The notes beneath the pieces are model-generated. The model made no database searches. It was not told where the DNA came from and saw only the letters and a program-made list of their open reading frames with translations. 64,000 nt of DNA, from contig CAVZFQ010000013.1 of the NCBI GenBank assembly GCA_963774625.1, positions 558,001-622,000 on the forward strand, written 5' to 3'. The position numbers were made by a program, and so were the translations under genes. Shown one piece after another: positions 34,164-42,671 of this stretch (position 1 is the first letter of the stretch; each line of letters begins with the position of its first letter). Source of the DNA: VAXT01 sp963774625. Lineage in GTDB: Bacteria > Actinomycetota > Thermoleophilia > Gaiellales > Gaiellaceae.

Positions 34164-35021
34164 TTACGGAGCCTCTGGAATCGCTCGCTCGAGCGCTTCG
34201 GCGAGCTCGGCAAGCTCCGTCTCGTCGGCCACCGGGATCTCGAGGCCCCTGGCGCTCACCCGCGCTGATAGCCCCGTAATCCGCTCCGCCGCCGCCCGGA
34301 CACGCGCGGCCAGGTCGGGGTCGGCTGCGGGTCGGCGTCGGCGTGTCGTCCGCGCTCCGGCCCAGCGTGCCTCCCGCTCTGCCGCGCGGACCGACAGGCC
34401 CTGACGGACGATTCGGCGGGCCAGCTTGCGCCGGCCGTCGTTGTCGGGAACGGCCAGCACTGCTCGCGCGTGCCCCTCGGTCAGCTCCCCGCGCTCGAGC
34501 ATCGCCAGGATGTCGTCGGAAAGCTCGAGCAGCCGCATCCGGTTCGAGATCGCCGGCTTCGAGCGACCAACACGATCGGCCAGGTCGCCCAGCGCGAGCT
34601 CGAACTCGTCCATCAGCAACGCGTAGGCCCGTGCTTCCTCGACCGGCGTCAGCTCCTCGCGCGCGACGTTCTCGACCAGGCCGAGCACGAGCGCGTCACG
34701 ATCGGCCGCTTCGCGGACCAGCGCGGGGAGCGTCGCCACCCCGGCCTCACGGGCAGCCCGCCAGCGGCGCTCGCCGGCGATGAGCTCGTACCCGCCGGCC
34801 GGCCGCGGTCGCACGAGCAGCGGCGTGATCACACCCTGCACGCGGATCGACTCGGCAAGCCCGGCCGTCGACTCGTGGTCGAACCGCCGGCGCGGCTGCC
34901 GGGGATTGGCGTAGATGTCCTCGACCGAAATCTGGGCGAGCTCGGTCGTCGAGTTCCCGCCGATCAGCACCTCGAGCCCGCGGCCAAGACCGCGGCGGTT
35001 CGGTTCAGCGACGCTCGACAA
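34164..35021 (-). CDS. parB: Chromosome partitioning protein ParB
   Basis: Centromere-binding CTP-dependent clamp, 285 residues. GLGRGLEVLIGG at the N-terminus is the ParA-contact region. The ParB/Srx core has NPRQPRRRFD and the CTP-binding GERRWRAAREAG. A central helix-turn-helix (ALGDLADRVGRSKPAISNRMRLL) recognises parS, and a dimerisation tail ends the protein. The start is TTG at 35021, inside the end of parA (17-base overlap). I did not find a clear full parS palindrome in the window. Confidence 0.95.
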   Translation of the reverse strand: MSSVAEPNRRGLGRGLEVLIGGNSTTELAQISVEDIYANPRQPRRRFDHESTAGLAESIRVQGVITPLLVRPRPAGGYELIAGERRWRAAREAGVATLPALVREAADRDALVLGLVENVAREELTPVEEARAYALLMDEFELALGDLADRVGRSKPAISNRMRLLELSDDILAMLERGELTEGHARAVLAVPDNDGRRKLARRIVRQGLSVRAAEREARWAGARTTRRRRPAADPDLAARVRAAAERITGLSARVSARGLEIPVADETELAELAEALERAIPEAP

Positions 35022-35757
35022 GCTCCATCGCCACCTTCCAGTAAGCCTCGGCGCCGGGGGAGCGCCGGTCGTAGGAGATCAGGGGCAGGCCGTGACTCGG
35101 GGCTTCTGCAACCCGCACTGACCGTGGGACACGCGACTTGAAGAGCAAGTGCCCGAAATGCTGCTCGAGCTCGCCGGCAACGTCCGCGGCGAGCCGCGTC
35201 CTAGCGTCGACCATCGTGAGCAGCAGCCCGGCGATCGACAGTCCCGGGTTCAGGCGAGACCGGATCAGGCTGAGCGAGTGCAGCAGCTGGGAGAGCCCCT
35301 CGAGGGCGTAGTACTCGGCCTGCACCGGGACGAGGACGCGATGGGCGGCCGCGAGCGCGTTCACGGTCAGAGGCCCGAGGGACGGTGGGCAATCGACGAA
35401 GACGAAGCCATACGAGTCGGCAGCCGGCGCCAGGGTCTCGGCCAGATAGCGATCCGCTCCGTCGCGGCGCCCCAGCTCGGCCGCGGTGCCGGCGAGATCC
35501 TGCTTCGACGGGATCAGGTCGAGGTTCGCGAAGCGGGTCGGGCGAGCGAGGTCGCCGGGCGGCACACCGTCCAGCAGGTCGCAGCTCGAGAATCCGTTCG
35601 CCCGTTCGCCGAGACCAGAGGTCGCATTCGCCTGCGGGTCGAGATCGACGAGCAGCACGCGTTCGCCCGCCTCGGCCAGGCAGGCGGCGAGATTGATCGC
35701 GGTCGTCGTCTTACCGACGCCGCCTTTCTGGTTTGCGACGGCGTAAATGGTGCCCAC
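35005..35757 (-). CDS. parA: Chromosome partitioning ATPase ParA (Soj)
   Basis: Deviant Walker ATPase, 250 residues. It has the Walker A motif KGGVGKTTTAIN, LLVDLDPQANATSG as Walker A', and FVDCPPSLGPLTVNAL as Walker B. It drives ParB-bound origins apart and can modulate DnaA. GTG start at 35757, 13 bases after the rsmG stop. Confidence 0.96.
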   Translation of the reverse strand: MGTIYAVANQKGGVGKTTTAINLAACLAEAGERVLLVDLDPQANATSGLGERANGFSSCDLLDGVPPGDLARPTRFANLDLIPSKQDLAGTAAELGRRDGADRYLAETLAPAADSYGFVFVDCPPSLGPLTVNALAAAHRVLVPVQAEYYALEGLSQLLHSLSLIRSRLNPGLSIAGLLLTMVDARTRLAADVAGELEQHFGHLLFKSRVPRSVRVAEAPSHGLPLISYDRRSPGAEAYWKVAMELVERR

Positions 35758-35770
35758 ACGGCCATTGTGA

Positions 35771-36361
35771 TCAGGCGAGAGGACGTTTCCGGGCCATTCC
35801 GGTGCGCCGCGGGAAGCCTGCCGGGGTCGGCGCTGCCTTCCGCACGACTACCAGGCCCTCCTCGAGCTCCGGTGTCGCACCGCCCACCTGCTCCGCCACT
35901 CGCCCGACAGCAGCCAGGTCGGCGCTGGGCCCGACCCACAGGATTGCTGCGCCGCCGGGCCGCACGAGCGGCAGGCACCACTCGGCCGCGACCGGCGGCT
36001 TCGCCAGCGCCTTTGCCAGCGCGACGCCGAAGCGATCGGTCTCTTGCTCCTCTGCACGACCTTCGATCACATTCACATTCGGAAATTCACCGGCGGTCTC
36101 GCGCAAGAAGTCGCACTTCCGCCGGCTGGCCTCGAGGAGGACGTGCTCACGATCGGGCAGCGCAGCCGCAAGCGGTATTCCGGGAGACCCGCCGCCGGAG
36201 CCCACGTCGACGATCGGGCCTTCGAACCGACGGACGATCTCAACCGCCCGCAGCGCGTCGTCCAGCAGCATGCGACGCGCCTCGACCGGGTCGTCGATCG
36301 ACGTCAGCCCGGGTGTTGCAAGCAGCGCAGCGAGCCAGCGTTCCAGGCGCGGGTCATGCAC
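35771..36361 (-). CDS. rsmG: 16S rRNA (guanine527-N7)-methyltransferase
   Basis: Methylates G527 of 16S rRNA. The SAM site IVDVGSGGGSPGIPLA, VLLEASRRKCDFL and NVNVIEGRAEE are family hallmarks. About 196 residues from GTG 36361, which overlaps the jag stop by 8 bases; a longer reading from 36406 is possible but would lie inside jag. Placement between jag and parA is standard. Confidence 0.92.
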   Translation of the reverse strand: MHDPRLERWLAALLATPGLTSIDDPVEARRMLLDDALRAVEIVRRFEGPIVDVGSGGGSPGIPLAAALPDREHVLLEASRRKCDFLRETAGEFPNVNVIEGRAEEQETDRFGVALAKALAKPPVAAEWCLPLVRPGGAAILWVGPSADLAAVGRVAEQVGGATPELEEGLVVVRKAAPTPAGFPRRTGMARKRPLA

Positions 36362-37037
36362 CAGACGGGGTGATGACAACCGCGCGATTCGGCTCGGTGC
36401 CGTCACTCGACGTCTCGACGCCGTCGAACTCTTTGAGCACGACGTGGACGATCTTGCGCTCGACGGCCGTCATCGGCTCGAGCGCCACCGGTGAGTGCGA
36501 CGCAAGCGCCTCCTCGGCGCTCCGCACCGCAAGCGACTCGAGCGCGCCACGGCGCCGCTCCCGGTAGCCGGCCGCATCGATCGTCACTTCCTTGCGGTTC
36601 TCCGGCCACGCCCGCCAGACGATTGCGTTCACCAGGTACTGGATCGCATCGATCGTCTGCCCGTGCTTCCCGATCAACAGGCCGAGGTTGCTCCCCGACA
36701 GAGTGGCGACGAGGGCTTCGTCCTCTTCGACGATCTCGATCCGGCAACGGAGGTTGAGACCGCCCGTGATCCGTTCCAGGATCTCGCGCACGCGGGCGGC
36801 CAGCTCGGTCTCGGACTGACTCGGCTCCGCGACCGCGCTGGACTCGACCGAAGCGATGACACGTGCGGGCGCGTACCCGACTCCGAGCAGGCCCCGCTCG
36901 CCCTCCGAGACGACCTGAAACTGCACCGCGGATTTGTCGAGCTCCGGATGGAGCTTCTCGAGCTCGCGCAGAGCCGCCCACTTCGCCTCGCCGACGGTCT
37001 CGCCCGTGGACTCGACCCGCAGCGTGTCCTCGGTCAT
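36354..37037 (-). CDS. jag: Jag/KhpB RNA-binding protein
   Basis: A 227-residue protein with an N-terminal Jag domain (STGETVGEAKWAALREL), a KH domain with GKHGQTIDAIQYLV, and a C-terminal R3H domain (VALEPMTAVERKIVHVVL). Binds RNA and is linked to cell-envelope control in Gram-positive bacteria. ATG 37037 overlaps the yidC stop. Confidence 0.93.
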   Translation of the reverse strand: MTEDTLRVESTGETVGEAKWAALRELEKLHPELDKSAVQFQVVSEGERGLLGVGYAPARVIASVESSAVAEPSQSETELAARVREILERITGGLNLRCRIEIVEEDEALVATLSGSNLGLLIGKHGQTIDAIQYLVNAIVWRAWPENRKEVTIDAAGYRERRRGALESLAVRSAEEALASHSPVALEPMTAVERKIVHVVLKEFDGVETSSDGTEPNRAVVITPSGA

Positions 37038-37861
37038 CGCCTGGCCCGCTTCTTCTTGCGTTTCACACGGCGCGGCGGGCCGGCAGGCTGGGCCGGCTTG
37101 GCTGCAGCCTCAGCCTTCGCCACCGGGGCTTCCTCCTTCGCCGGCGTGCGGGAGGAACGCTTGACCGGCTCTGTCGATTTCTTCGGCATCAGGCGCCGTG
37201 TGATCAGGCCCTGGCCGACCGTCCAGAGGTTCGTGGTCACCCAGTAGAGGACGAGCCCGGACGGGAAGTTGAGGACGACGAAGAGAAACGCGATCGGCAG
37301 GATCAGGAGCAGCGTCCGCTGCGTCTTGTCCATGGTCTGGGACATGAGCAGCGTGGACAGCGTTTGGCTGATCGCGTACAGCGCCAGCAGCATGTAGCCG
37401 GACCAGTGCGAGTTGGCCGGCGCCGTGATGTCGGGAACGAGGTTGAGCCAGTGCAGGTCGGCGACGGTCTCGCCCATCGCCTGGTACTTGGGGAACACCT
37501 CGTCGTCGAAATCGCGCAGGACGAAGAAGAGCGAGATGAAGACCGGGATCTGGAAGAGGATCGGAAGGCAGGAGGCGGCCGGGTTGATCTTGTTCTCCTT
37601 GTAGAACTTCATCAGCTCTTCGTTCCGCTTCTGCTTGTCGTCCTTGTAGCGCGCCTGCAGCGCCTTCATCTCCGGCATGTGGGCCTGCATCGACTGCATG
37701 GAGTGGATCTGGCGGACCGTGAGCGGGAGCAACACCACGCGGACGAGGATCGTGAGCGCGACGATCGACCACGCCCAGGACAGCCCGACCGAGTTGTGGA
37801 ACCACTCGAGCAGCGAGGTCAGCGGGCCCTCGATGGGCTCGAGCAAGAAGAGCGGCGTCAT
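37034..37861 (-). CDS. yidC: Membrane protein insertase YidC
   Basis: Gram-positive-type YidC/Oxa1 insertase, 275 residues, with five hydrophobic segments and no large periplasmic domain. Conserved parts include the hydrophilic-groove segment LLPLTVRQIHSMQ, the cytoplasmic hairpin (MPEMKALQARYKDDKQKRNE) and LPILFQIPVFISLFFVLR. The tail is rich in Lys/Arg/Ala, as in ribosome-binding YidC variants. ATG 37861 overlaps the yidD stop as ATGA. Confidence 0.94.
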   Translation of the reverse strand: MTPLFLLEPIEGPLTSLLEWFHNSVGLSWAWSIVALTILVRVVLLPLTVRQIHSMQSMQAHMPEMKALQARYKDDKQKRNEELMKFYKENKINPAASCLPILFQIPVFISLFFVLRDFDDEVFPKYQAMGETVADLHWLNLVPDITAPANSHWSGYMLLALYAISQTLSTLLMSQTMDKTQRTLLLILPIAFLFVVLNFPSGLVLYWVTTNLWTVGQGLITRRLMPKKSTEPVKRSSRTPAKEEAPVAKAEAAAKPAQPAGPPRRVKRKKKRARR

Positions 37862-38103
37862 GATCGGAAGAGCCTCTGCGTGTCGACGTAATCGACCCCG
37901 CCGTGACTCCAGGGGTTGCAGCGGAGGATCCGCCAGCCGGCGAGAATCGAGCCGCGGGCGAGCCCGTGCGCGCGCAGCGCGTCGAGGGCGTACTGCGAGC
38001 ACGACGGGTGGTACTTACAGGTCGCCGGAAAGAGCGCTCCGAACGTGTAGCGGTAGGCGTGGACGAGGCCGAGCCCGAGGTAGGTCGGCAGGCGGAACAT
38101 CAT
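37858..38103 (-). CDS. yidD: Membrane protein insertion efficiency factor YidD
   Basis: An 81-residue protein with the invariant YidD core: ATCKYHPSCSQYALDAL, GWRILRCNPW and GGVDYV. Associates with the inner membrane and helps YidC-dependent insertion. Two consecutive ATG codons (38103, 38100) are possible starts; both overlap the rnpA stop. Confidence 0.93.
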   Translation of the reverse strand: MMFRLPTYLGLGLVHAYRYTFGALFPATCKYHPSCSQYALDALRAHGLARGSILAGWRILRCNPWSHGGVDYVDTQRLFRS

Positions 38104-38447
38104 GCCTCCGCCTTCCCGAGCGCCTCGTCGATCCGCTCGCCGAGCCACTCGGAGCCACGCGACTCGGCCGACTCGGCGAGCCCGGGGCGCGCCACGATCA
38201 CGTAGTCGCAGCCGGGCCGCACGGCCTCGATGCGTGCGCGCCAGGCCTCGCGGAGCTGTCGCTTCAGACGGTTCCGCACGACGGCAGTCCCACCGGCCTT
38301 CGGCACGGCGACGCCCAACCGAGGCTCGTCATCGGCCTCGTCGCGCGGGAACCAGTAGAGGGTCAGAAAGCGCGTCGACACCGAGCGGCCATGGCGGTAC
38401 ACGGTGTCGAAGTCCCGGGAGCGGGAGAGACGGTACCGCCGGTGCAC
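38100..38447 (-). CDS. rnpA: Ribonuclease P protein component
   Basis: A 115-residue basic protein subunit of RNase P. The signature RNR motif is intact in AVVRNRLKRQLREAWR, preceded by LGVAVPKAGG. Lies 6 bases after rpmH, the usual order. Confidence 0.94.
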   Translation of the reverse strand: MHRRYRLSRSRDFDTVYRHGRSVSTRFLTLYWFPRDEADDEPRLGVAVPKAGGTAVVRNRLKRQLREAWRARIEAVRPGCDYVIVARPGLAESAESRGSEWLGERIDEALGKAEA

Positions 38448-38453
38448 TGCGCG

Positions 38454-38588
38454 CTAAGCCGAGAGCCGCTTGCGGCCCCGGGCCCGGCGGCGCTTGAGGA
38501 TCGCGCGGCCGGCACGCGTCGACATGCGCGCACGGAATCCGTGCTTGCGCTTTCGTCGGCGCACGTTGGGCTGGTAGGTCCGCTTCAC
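38454..38588 (-). CDS. rpmH: 50S ribosomal protein L34
   Basis: 44 residues, starting at GTG 38588 with VKRTYQPNVRRRKRKHGF and continuing RMSTRAGRAILKRRRARG, the full L34 pattern. No strong Shine-Dalgarno precedes it. A TATACT sequence at 38644-38649 (minus strand) could be the -10 of its promoter, and an A/T-rich stem (AGAAAAAG / CTTTTTCT, 38603-38632) lies in the leader. Confidence 0.95.
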   Translation of the reverse strand: MKRTYQPNVRRRKRKHGFRARMSTRAGRAILKRRRARGRKRLSA

Positions 38589-38670
38589 GGTCTTAGGGGA
38601 GAGAAAAAGAGGAACGAGCGCCCTTTTTCTGGCGCGCCGTTCGAGTATAGACGAGCGCACCCGGCACCCG

Positions 38671-38758
38671 TTTTCCACAGGTGCCACGGACCGCAAAGAT
38701 GCTGCGAGACGCGACTGTCTGCACCCGTTCGACCCGCTCTTTCCACACCTGTGGAAAC
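38671..38758. promoter_or_regulatory. DnaA-box cluster upstream of dnaA
   Basis: TTTTCCACA (38671-38679, plus strand), CTTTCCACA (38739-38747, plus) and TGTGGAAAC (38750-38758, i.e. GTTTCCACA on minus). The last two form an inverted pair separated by 2 bases. Each differs by one or two bases from TTATCCACA. Confidence 0.7.
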
Positions 38759-38819
38759 AGCTGTGGGTGAGAGGGAAATCCCTGCAAAAACAGTGTTTTT
38801 TACCCACTGGTGCGCCGCG

Positions 38820-38848
38820 TTGAGTGCGTGTCAGGACACTGGTATGCT
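38820..38848 (+). promoter_or_regulatory. dnaA promoter
   Basis: TTGAGT (38820-38825), a 17-base spacer, and TATGCT (38843-38848) give a good sigma-70-type promoter about 40 bases before the dnaA start. The spacer holds a perfect 5-bp inverted repeat, GTGTC-AG-GACAC (38828-38839), which could be an operator. Confidence 0.65.
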
Positions 38849-38890
38849 CGCCGCTCGGTCCCCCCTCGAAAGGAGTCGACGGCCGGCGAC

Positions 38891-40234
38891 GTGGAGCGCG
38901 GTCAACTACTGACAGCTGAGGATCTCTGGACCGCGATTTCAGACCGGCTAAAGGGGGCTCTCAACGACACCACGTACGGCACGTGGTTCGGCGACGCCGA
39001 GGGGCGTGAGCTGAACGACGAAGCCTTCGTCCTCGCGGTCCCGAACGACTTCACGCGCGAGTGGATCGAGGGTCACTTCGTCGATCTGATCGGCGCCGCG
39101 GTGCGCGACGCGACCGGCGAGGACCGCCGCGTCGAAGTCCGGGTCGACCACGACGTCAAGAGCGCCGGGCCGATGGAAGCACCACGGAAGAAGACGGCCG
39201 CCGCAACAGCGATCCAGGCGAAGTACACCTTCGACTCCTTCGTCATCGGCTCCTCGAACCGCTTTGCGCACGCGGCGGCGCTCGCCGTGGCCGAGGCTCC
39301 CGCGCAGGCGTACAACCCGCTCTTCATCTACGGAGGGACCGGGCTCGGCAAGACCCACCTGCTCCAGGCGGTCGGCCAGTACGTCGCCGAGCACTCCGGC
39401 TCGCTGACCGTCCGCTACATCACGAGCGAGACGTTCATGAACGACTTCATCAACTCGCTGCGCGACAAGCGGATCGAAGGGTTCAAGCAGCGGTACCGGA
39501 CTTACGACCTGCTGCTGATCGACGACATCCAGTTCCTCGAGCACAAGGAGCGGATCCAGGAGGAGTTCTTCCACACGTTCAACTCGCTCTACGAGGCCGG
39601 CCGGCAGATCGTCATCTCGTCGGACCGCCCGCCGCGCGAGATCTCCACCCTCGAGGAGCGGCTGCGCTCACGCTTCGAATGGGGCCTGATCACCGATATC
39701 CAGCCGCCCGACCTGGAGACGCGGATCGCGATCCTTCGCAAGAAGGTGAAGACGGACGGCATCCACGTGCCCGATCCCCAGGTCCTCACCTTCATTGCCG
39801 GCCGCGTCTCGACCAACATCCGCGAGCTCGAGGGCGCGCTCACGCGGGTCGTGGCCTTCTCGTCGCTCACGGGCCGGCCGATGACCGTCGAGTTGGCGGA
39901 GGACGTGCTCAAGGACGTGTTCCCCCAGGGCGAGGCGCAAGAAGTGTCCATCGAGCGCATCCAGACGACCGTCTCCGACCGGTTCAGCCTCTCGATGGAG
40001 GAGCTCTGCGGGGACCGCCGTTCCCAGAACATCGTCTATCCCCGCCAGGTCGCGATGTATCTCTCACGCGAGCTCACCGACGCGTCGCTGCCGAAGATCG
40101 GGCGGGAGTTCGGAGGTCGCGATCACACGACGGTCATCCACGCGACCTCCAAGATCGCACGCCTGATCCGCGAGGACCGGTCTGTGTACAACCTGGTGCA
40201 AGAATTGACCGCGCGCATCAAACAGGCACGCTGA
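38891..40234 (+). CDS. dnaA: Chromosomal replication initiator DnaA
   Basis: Origin-binding AAA+ initiator, 447 residues from GTG 38891. Domain I (LLTAEDLWTAISDRLKG ...) is followed by a short linker. The AAA+ domain has Walker A GGTGLGKTHLLQA, Walker B LLLIDDIQFLEHK and sensor/arginine-finger region SSDRPPREISTLEERLRSRF. Domain IV carries the DnaA signature GREFGGRDHTTVIHA. The nearest Shine-Dalgarno (AAAGGAG) is about 15 bases upstream, somewhat far, but no start lies closer. Confidence 0.97.
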   Translation: MERGQLLTAEDLWTAISDRLKGALNDTTYGTWFGDAEGRELNDEAFVLAVPNDFTREWIEGHFVDLIGAAVRDATGEDRRVEVRVDHDVKSAGPMEAPRKKTAAATAIQAKYTFDSFVIGSSNRFAHAAALAVAEAPAQAYNPLFIYGGTGLGKTHLLQAVGQYVAEHSGSLTVRYITSETFMNDFINSLRDKRIEGFKQRYRTYDLLLIDDIQFLEHKERIQEEFFHTFNSLYEAGRQIVISSDRPPREISTLEERLRSRFEWGLITDIQPPDLETRIAILRKKVKTDGIHVPDPQVLTFIAGRVSTNIRELEGALTRVVAFSSLTGRPMTVELAEDVLKDVFPQGEAQEVSIERIQTTVSDRFSLSMEELCGDRRSQNIVYPRQVAMYLSRELTDASLPKIGREFGGRDHTTVIHATSKIARLIREDRSVYNLVQELTARIKQAR

Positions 40235-40422
40235 TCTGTGCACAAACCGACTCGTCCCGTGAGGCCATGTTGAAGACCGCCGGTTCTCCCCAAAACGCGT
40301 CCCCAGGGCAAACCCGCTCCGGCAACCGCGCCAGGGTGTCGTCCCCCGAATTAACACCCTCTACGTACTACTACGATCTTCTTTATTAAATGACAGAGAT
40401 AGAAACCGTTGTTGGAACTTCG
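40235..40422 (+). promoter_or_regulatory. dnaA-dnaN intergenic region with putative unwinding element
   Basis: 188 bases. It contains TGTGCACAA at 40237-40245 (TTGTGCACA on the minus strand, DnaA-box-like), and near its end TACTACTAC (40366-40374; TAG-type trinucleotides on the minus strand, like DnaA-trios) next to the AT-rich run ATCTTCTTTATTAAAT (40376-40391). This A+T-rich patch is exceptional in this GC-rich window. It may be the origin unwinding site and the dnaN promoter region; both are inference. Confidence 0.5.
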
Positions 40423-41520
40423 ATGAAGATCACCTGCTCGAAAGAGGAGCTCGTCTCTGCGCTGTCGGTTGTTTCCCGCGCGGTGTCGGCGCGATCAACC
40501 GTTCAGGTTCTCTCGGGGATCCTCATCCGCGCCGACGGGGACCAGTTGGAGCTCTCGGCGACCGACATGGAGCTGTCGCTACGGCTCTCCCTCGAGGGCC
40601 AGGCCGAAGGAAGTGGCGCGGTGGTCGTCCCGGGGCGCCTGCTCGTCGATCTTGCGCGCCTGCTCCCCGACACCGAGGTGACGCTCGAGTACAGCCCTGA
40701 GGAAGGAGCGGTTCAGGTCACCTCCGGGCCCTCGGTCTCGCGTCTGCAGACCTACAGCGCCGAGGACTTCCCGAAGCTTCCGGACGCAGCGAGCGCGCAG
40801 ACCTTCTCAGTCGAGCGGTCCGCGCTCCTCGACACGATCGCGAAGGTTTCACGGGCCGCTTCGCGTGACGAGTCGCGCCCGGTCCTGACCGGGATCCTGG
40901 TGCGCTTCGAGGGCGGGAAGCTCGTCATGGCCGCGACCGACTCGTACCGCTTGTCGGTGAAGGAGACGGATCTCTCCGGCGAGGTGCCGGAGCTCGAGGC
41001 GATCGTGCCGGCGCGGTCGCTCACAGAGCTGGTGCGGATCGCGCAGGACGTCGACGAGGTCCAGGTCGGCGTCCAGGAGAATCACGTCGTGTTCGGCGCC
41101 AACGGCGTCTGGCTGACCACGCGCCGCATCGACGGGCAGTTCCCGAATCACAAGCAGTTGATCCCCGAGACCTTCGAGCACGAGGTGTCCTTGCCGCGCG
41201 AGGAGTTCCTGGAGGTCGTTCGCCGCACGTCGGTGCTGGCTCAGCGCAACTCGCCGCTGCGGCTGCGCTTCGCCGAGGGTGAGGTCACGGTGTCGGCTCA
41301 GACGCAGGATGTTGGCGAGGCTCGCGAGACCCTGCCGATCGCATTCACGGGCGATGAGCTCGAGATCGGCTTCAACCCGGAGTTCCTGCGCGACGGCATC
41401 GACTCGGTCGACACCGACGAGGTCACGCTGAAGCTCATCAGCCCCCTGCGCCCGGGCTTGATCCACTCGGAAGAGGAAGCCTTCTCGTATCTGATCATGC
41501 CGATCCGTTTGGCGGGATAG
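40423..41520 (+). CDS. dnaN: DNA polymerase III sliding clamp (beta subunit)
   Basis: Ring-shaped processivity clamp, 365 residues, three repeated domains. Starts MKITCSKEELVSALSVVSRAV, the usual clamp start, at ATG 40423; an upstream ATG at 40390 would add 11 residues. Landmarks include RPVLTGILV and ATDSYRLSVKE in domain II and the C-terminal YLIMPIRL that contributes to the partner-binding pocket. Confidence 0.97.
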   Translation: MKITCSKEELVSALSVVSRAVSARSTVQVLSGILIRADGDQLELSATDMELSLRLSLEGQAEGSGAVVVPGRLLVDLARLLPDTEVTLEYSPEEGAVQVTSGPSVSRLQTYSAEDFPKLPDAASAQTFSVERSALLDTIAKVSRAASRDESRPVLTGILVRFEGGKLVMAATDSYRLSVKETDLSGEVPELEAIVPARSLTELVRIAQDVDEVQVGVQENHVVFGANGVWLTTRRIDGQFPNHKQLIPETFEHEVSLPREEFLEVVRRTSVLAQRNSPLRLRFAEGEVTVSAQTQDVGEARETLPIAFTGDELEIGFNPEFLRDGIDSVDTDEVTLKLISPLRPGLIHSEEEAFSYLIMPIRLAG

Positions 41521-41554
41521 GTGGATTCCAGCGGGTCGACCGGTCAGTTCCGAC

Positions 41555-41606
41555 GGACGCACGGGCAAAGCCCGCACGTCCTGAGGGCGGCGCCGCAAGC
41601 GGCGCC
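41555..41606 (+). promoter_or_regulatory. Paired hairpins before recF
   Basis: 41555-41581 is symmetrical: GGACG-ca-CGGGC-aaa-GCCCG-ca-CGTCC. 41589-41606 is a perfect GGCGCCGC-AA-GCGGCGCC hairpin that ends directly before the recF ribosome-binding GAGG. There is no U-tract. They could limit dnaN read-through or gate recF translation. Confidence 0.5.
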
Positions 41607-41615
41607 TGAGGCTGG

Positions 41616-42671
41616 CTGATCGTCGAGAACGTCACGCTCCGCGACTTTCGCTCCTACGCCGCTCTGGATCTCGGGCTCTCGCCGGGCCTGGTGCTGGCCG
41701 TGGGTCCGAACGGGGCCGGCAAGACGAACCTGCTCGAGGCGCTGCATGTCGGAACGCAGGGCTTCTCGCCGCGTACGCGCACCGATGCGCAGCTGATCCG
41801 GTTCGGGGCGGAGCGTGGGCGGATCGCGCTCAGAGGCGATCGTGGCGGCGCGAAAGTGGAGTCGGAGATCGTCCTCCAGGCGACCGAGGCCAAGCGCGCG
41901 ACGTTGAACGGTGCGCGGCTGAGCGCCGCCGAGCAACTCCGCGGCGAGCTCGCAACGCTCGTGTTCACGCCGGACCGGCTCGCTGTCGTCAAGGGCGGCC
42001 CGGCGGCCCGGCGCGCCTACTTCGACCGGGCGCTGGGAAGGCTCTACCCGGCGCGCGCACTCGTTCCCGCCGAGTACGGAGCTGCCGTTGGCCAGCGGAA
42101 CGCCTCCCTGCGACGGGTGGCTTTCGGGGCCTCCTCGCGCGATGCGCTGGCGCCCTGGACGCAACGGGTCGCCGAGCTCGGGGCCGCTCTCGTCGCCTCG
42201 CGGGTGGAGACCGTGGCCGAGCTCGGGCCGCGCTTCACCGAGCTGGCCGCTGAGCTCGGCCTCGAGGATGCCGAGGCGCGTTACGACGGGGAGCCGCCCA
42301 CCGTGGAAGCGCTCGAAGCGCGCCTCGATCAGGACCTCGACCGGGGCACGACCGGCCTGGGGCCGCACCTGGACGACGTCGATCTGACGGCAGGCGGCCG
42401 CGAGCTGCGCCGGTTCGGCTCCCAGGGCGAGCAGCGACTTGCCGTGCTCGCTCTCCTGCTCGCGGAGGCCGACCTGCTGACGGAGCGCGGTCCTGCGCCT
42501 CCTCTGCTGCTGCTCGACGACGTGCTCTCCGAGCTCGACGAGCGCCGGCGCCGCATCCTCGCGGAGCGGGTTGGAGCCTCGGGGCAGGCGCTCATCACCA
42601 CGACTGCGGCCTCCGCCTTGCCGATCGAGCCGGCCCAGCTCGTCGAGGTCACTCCCGGGAGCGCGCGGTGA
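41616..42671 (+). CDS. recF: DNA replication and repair protein RecF
   Basis: SMC-like ATPase that helps load RecA at gaps. Homology begins at LIVENVTLRDFRSYAALDL, typical of RecF N-termini, followed by Walker A VGPNGAGKTNLLEAL, the signature SQGEQRLAVLALLLA and Walker B LLLLDDVLSELDERR. With the start at CTG 41616 the length is 351 residues, normal. No ATG, GTG or TTG exists between the upstream in-frame stop (41607) and the conserved start; the first GTG (41691) would delete the first strand. A GAGG lies 4 bases before the CTG. Confidence 0.9.
   Translation: MIVENVTLRDFRSYAALDLGLSPGLVLAVGPNGAGKTNLLEALHVGTQGFSPRTRTDAQLIRFGAERGRIALRGDRGGAKVESEIVLQATEAKRATLNGARLSAAEQLRGELATLVFTPDRLAVVKGGPAARRAYFDRALGRLYPARALVPAEYGAAVGQRNASLRRVAFGASSRDALAPWTQRVAELGAALVASRVETVAELGPRFTELAAELGLEDAEARYDGEPPTVEALEARLDQDLDRGTTGLGPHLDDVDLTAGGRELRRFGSQGEQRLAVLALLLAEADLLTERGPAPPLLLLDDVLSELDERRRRILAERVGASGQALITTTAASALPIEPAQLVEVTPGSAR

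Larger units (their letters stand above)
38589..38890. other. rpmH-dnaA intergenic region, part of oriC
   Basis: 302 bases without a gene between divergent rpmH and dnaA. It contains three DnaA-box-like 9-mers, the dnaA promoter and the rpmH promoter region. The gene context and the strand-bias switch here mark the replication origin. A T-rich run (GTGTTTTTTACCC) lies just before the dnaA promoter. Confidence 0.8.
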
